This document shows, piece by piece, positions 6,444 to 7,555 of a stretch of 7,555 nt of DNA. Origin of the DNA: Rhodothermia bacterium. GTDB taxonomy: Bacteria > Bacteroidota > Rhodothermia > Rhodothermales > JABDKH01. The position numbers and the translations under genes are program-made. Numbering within the stretch: position 1 is the first letter of the stretch; each line of letters opens with the position of its first letter. The stretch covers positions 1-7,555 of the forward strand of contig JAHHLP010000083.1 in NCBI GenBank assembly GCA_018679295.1. The letters are read 5' to 3'. The notes below the pieces were generated by a model that had not been told where the DNA came from, did no database searches, and saw only the letters and a list, made by a program, of their open reading frames with translations.

Positions 6444-7484
6444 ATGGTCGGAACCCCGGTTACAGACTTCGTCGATCGTCACTATCGACACTTCAACGCC
6501 GCGGCCCTCAGGGACGCCGCCCGAGCCTATGTTGACCTACTCGACGGCGGCGGTCGGATGATGATCACTCTCGCGGGTGCGATGAGTACGGCCGAAATGG
6601 GCCTTAGCCTTGCCGAAATGATTCGACGGGGCTGCGTTCACGCCATCTCATGCACAGGCGCCAATCTCGAAGAGGACCTCTTCAACCTGGTCGCCCACGA
6701 CCATTATGTTCGAATCCCGGAATACCGGCATCTTACTGCGCAAGACGAAGCGGATCTTTTCAAACACCACCTGAACCGGGTGACGGATACGTGCATCCCC
6801 GAAGAAGAAGCGATCCGCCGAATCGAAAGGGCCGTACTGGACCTATGGGAAGCTGCCGACAAGGATCGAAAACGATACCTCCCGCATCAGTATTTGTACC
6901 GTCTGATACAAGACGGAACTCTCGAACACCACTATCAGATCGATCCCCGCGACAGCTGGTTGTATGAAGCTGCGAAAGCCGATCTGCCGCTGTTCGTGCC
7001 CGGCTGGGAAGATTCGACACTAGGCAACATTTTTGCCGCCCGGTGCATCGATGGGACAATTGAAGACCCCCGAACGGTGCGGTCCGGAATCGAGTACATG
7101 ATCGAACTTTCGGACTGGTACCGCCGCGAATGCCGTCAGGGATCAGTTGGCTTTTTTCAGGTCGGAGGTGGAATCGCGGGAGATTTTCCGATCTGCGTGG
7201 TTCCAATGATTCAGCAGGATCTACAGATCGATGTGCCGACCTGGTCATATTTCTGTCAGATCAGCGACTCGACCACAAGCTTTGGATCTTACTCCGGGGC
7301 TGTGCCATCGGAGAAGATCACATGGGGCAAATTGTCGCCGGACACTCCGGCGTTCATCATCGAGTCGGATGCTACGATCGTAGCTCCACTGGTTTTTGCC
7401 TACGTCATGGAGGCAACCGCTGGTGTTGGGCGTGCATCATCAAGAAATGGAAATTCACGAATCGAGGATGATGGGAAACGCTGA
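6444..7484 (+). CDS. Deoxyhypusine-synthase-family protein (bacterial DHS-like; possible homospermidine synthase or other aminobutyl transferase)
   Basis: 346 aa cytoplasmic NAD-dependent-type enzyme. True DHS transfers an aminobutyl group from spermidine to a lysine of eIF5A, which bacteria lack; related enzymes make homospermidine. The ATG at 6444 is the only possible start after the in-frame stop at 6411. GGAG directly abuts it, too close for a normal RBS. Family motifs in order: MITLAGAMSTAE, CTGANLEEDL (70-79), TDTCIPEEEA, PGWEDSTLGN (186-195), VGGGIAGDFP (240-249), GSYSGAVPSEKITWGK and ESDATIVAPL. Lys296 in TWGK aligns with the catalytic Lys329 of human DHS, and Glu290 and Trp294 are also kept. 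Human His288 aligns with Asp247 and human Asp316 with Tyr283, so the spermidine pocket is altered. The last ~20 residues are polar and dispensable-looking. The next gene overlaps the end by 17 nt, implying co-translation. Family membership is certain; substrate is not. Confidence 0.93.
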   Translation: MVGTPVTDFVDRHYRHFNAAALRDAARAYVDLLDGGGRMMITLAGAMSTAEMGLSLAEMIRRGCVHAISCTGANLEEDLFNLVAHDHYVRIPEYRHLTAQDEADLFKHHLNRVTDTCIPEEEAIRRIERAVLDLWEAADKDRKRYLPHQYLYRLIQDGTLEHHYQIDPRDSWLYEAAKADLPLFVPGWEDSTLGNIFAARCIDGTIEDPRTVRSGIEYMIELSDWYRRECRQGSVGFFQVGGGIAGDFPICVVPMIQQDLQIDVPTWSYFCQISDSTTSFGSYSGAVPSEKITWGKLSPDTPAFIIESDATIVAPLVFAYVMEATAGVGRASSRNGNSRIEDDGKR

Positions 7485-7555
7485 CACCGCCGACACCGCA
7501 GACACGGCAGCTCTCGCGGTGGATGCTCTTGTGGAAGCCGTCGCTCCGCTATGGT
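7468..7555 (+). CDS. Start of an unidentified gene, truncated by the right edge
   Basis: An open frame begins with paired ATGs at 7468 and 7471, overlaps the preceding stop by 14-17 nt and stays open to the window end. The 29 visible residues begin MMGNADTADTADTAALAV and end with an amphipathic helix-like stretch. GAGG lies immediately before the first ATG and 3 nt before the second. A later GTG at 7519 is an alternative start. The overlap and shared strand suggest an operon with the deoxyhypusine-synthase-like gene, which may hint at polyamine metabolism. The visible part is too short to assign a family. Confidence 0.55.
   Translation, partial: MMGNADTADTADTAALAVDALVEAVAPLW
7483..7509 (+). 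repeat. Three tandem copies of a 9-bp repeat (GACACCGCN-like)
   Basis: The units are GACACCGCC, GACACCGCA and GACACGGCA. They are in frame with the downstream partial gene and encode Asp-Thr-Ala three times at its N-terminus. Because the unit is a multiple of three, copy changes would not break the frame. Confidence 0.7.

Noticed and set aside
7510..7555. Attempt to assign the final partial gene to a transporter subunit family from its last residues
   Set aside because: Only a generic helix is visible before the edge; any assignment would be a guess.

Overview
The window most likely comes from a chromosome of the Bacteroidota/Rhodothermota (FCB) group. The C-terminal secretion domain of the FG-GAP protein resembles the type IX secretion (T9SS) type A sorting domain, which is largely confined to that group. 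The deoxyhypusine-synthase-family protein is close to a form I associate with Bacteroidota. Base composition is moderately high in G+C by eye. Two starts look weak or non-canonical: a TTG start, and several genes lack a clear Shine-Dalgarno. No phage, insertion sequence, CRISPR array, tRNA or rRNA was seen. All supported genes are on the + strand.

Layout. Bases 1-1532 hold the 3' part of a LytS-type sensor histidine kinase, whose reading frame is open through the left edge. After 66 nt comes its partner, a LytTR-type response regulator (1599-2435). After 148 nt with an inverted repeat comes a secreted SpoIID/LytB-domain protein (2584-3951), probably a peptidoglycan glycan-strand hydrolase. 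A 582-nt stretch without a convincing gene follows; it holds a perfect 7-bp-stem hairpin. Next is a secreted seven-repeat FG-GAP propeller protein with an N-terminal Ig-like domain and a T9SS-like tail (4534-6318). Last comes a bacterial deoxyhypusine-synthase-family enzyme (6444-7484), overlapped by the start of an unidentified gene that runs off the right edge (7468-7555+).

How the genes may work together. The kinase and regulator form a complete two-component pair. The neighbouring wall-hydrolase gene is a plausible but unproven target, since LytSR systems elsewhere control murein hydrolase activity. The FG-GAP protein is probably an exported surface or extracellular protein unrelated to that pair. 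The deoxyhypusine-synthase-like enzyme is the most interesting gene. Bacteria lack eIF5A, and this protein keeps the catalytic lysine while changing several spermidine-pocket residues, so it probably does something other than make hypusine. No complete novel multi-gene system is evident.
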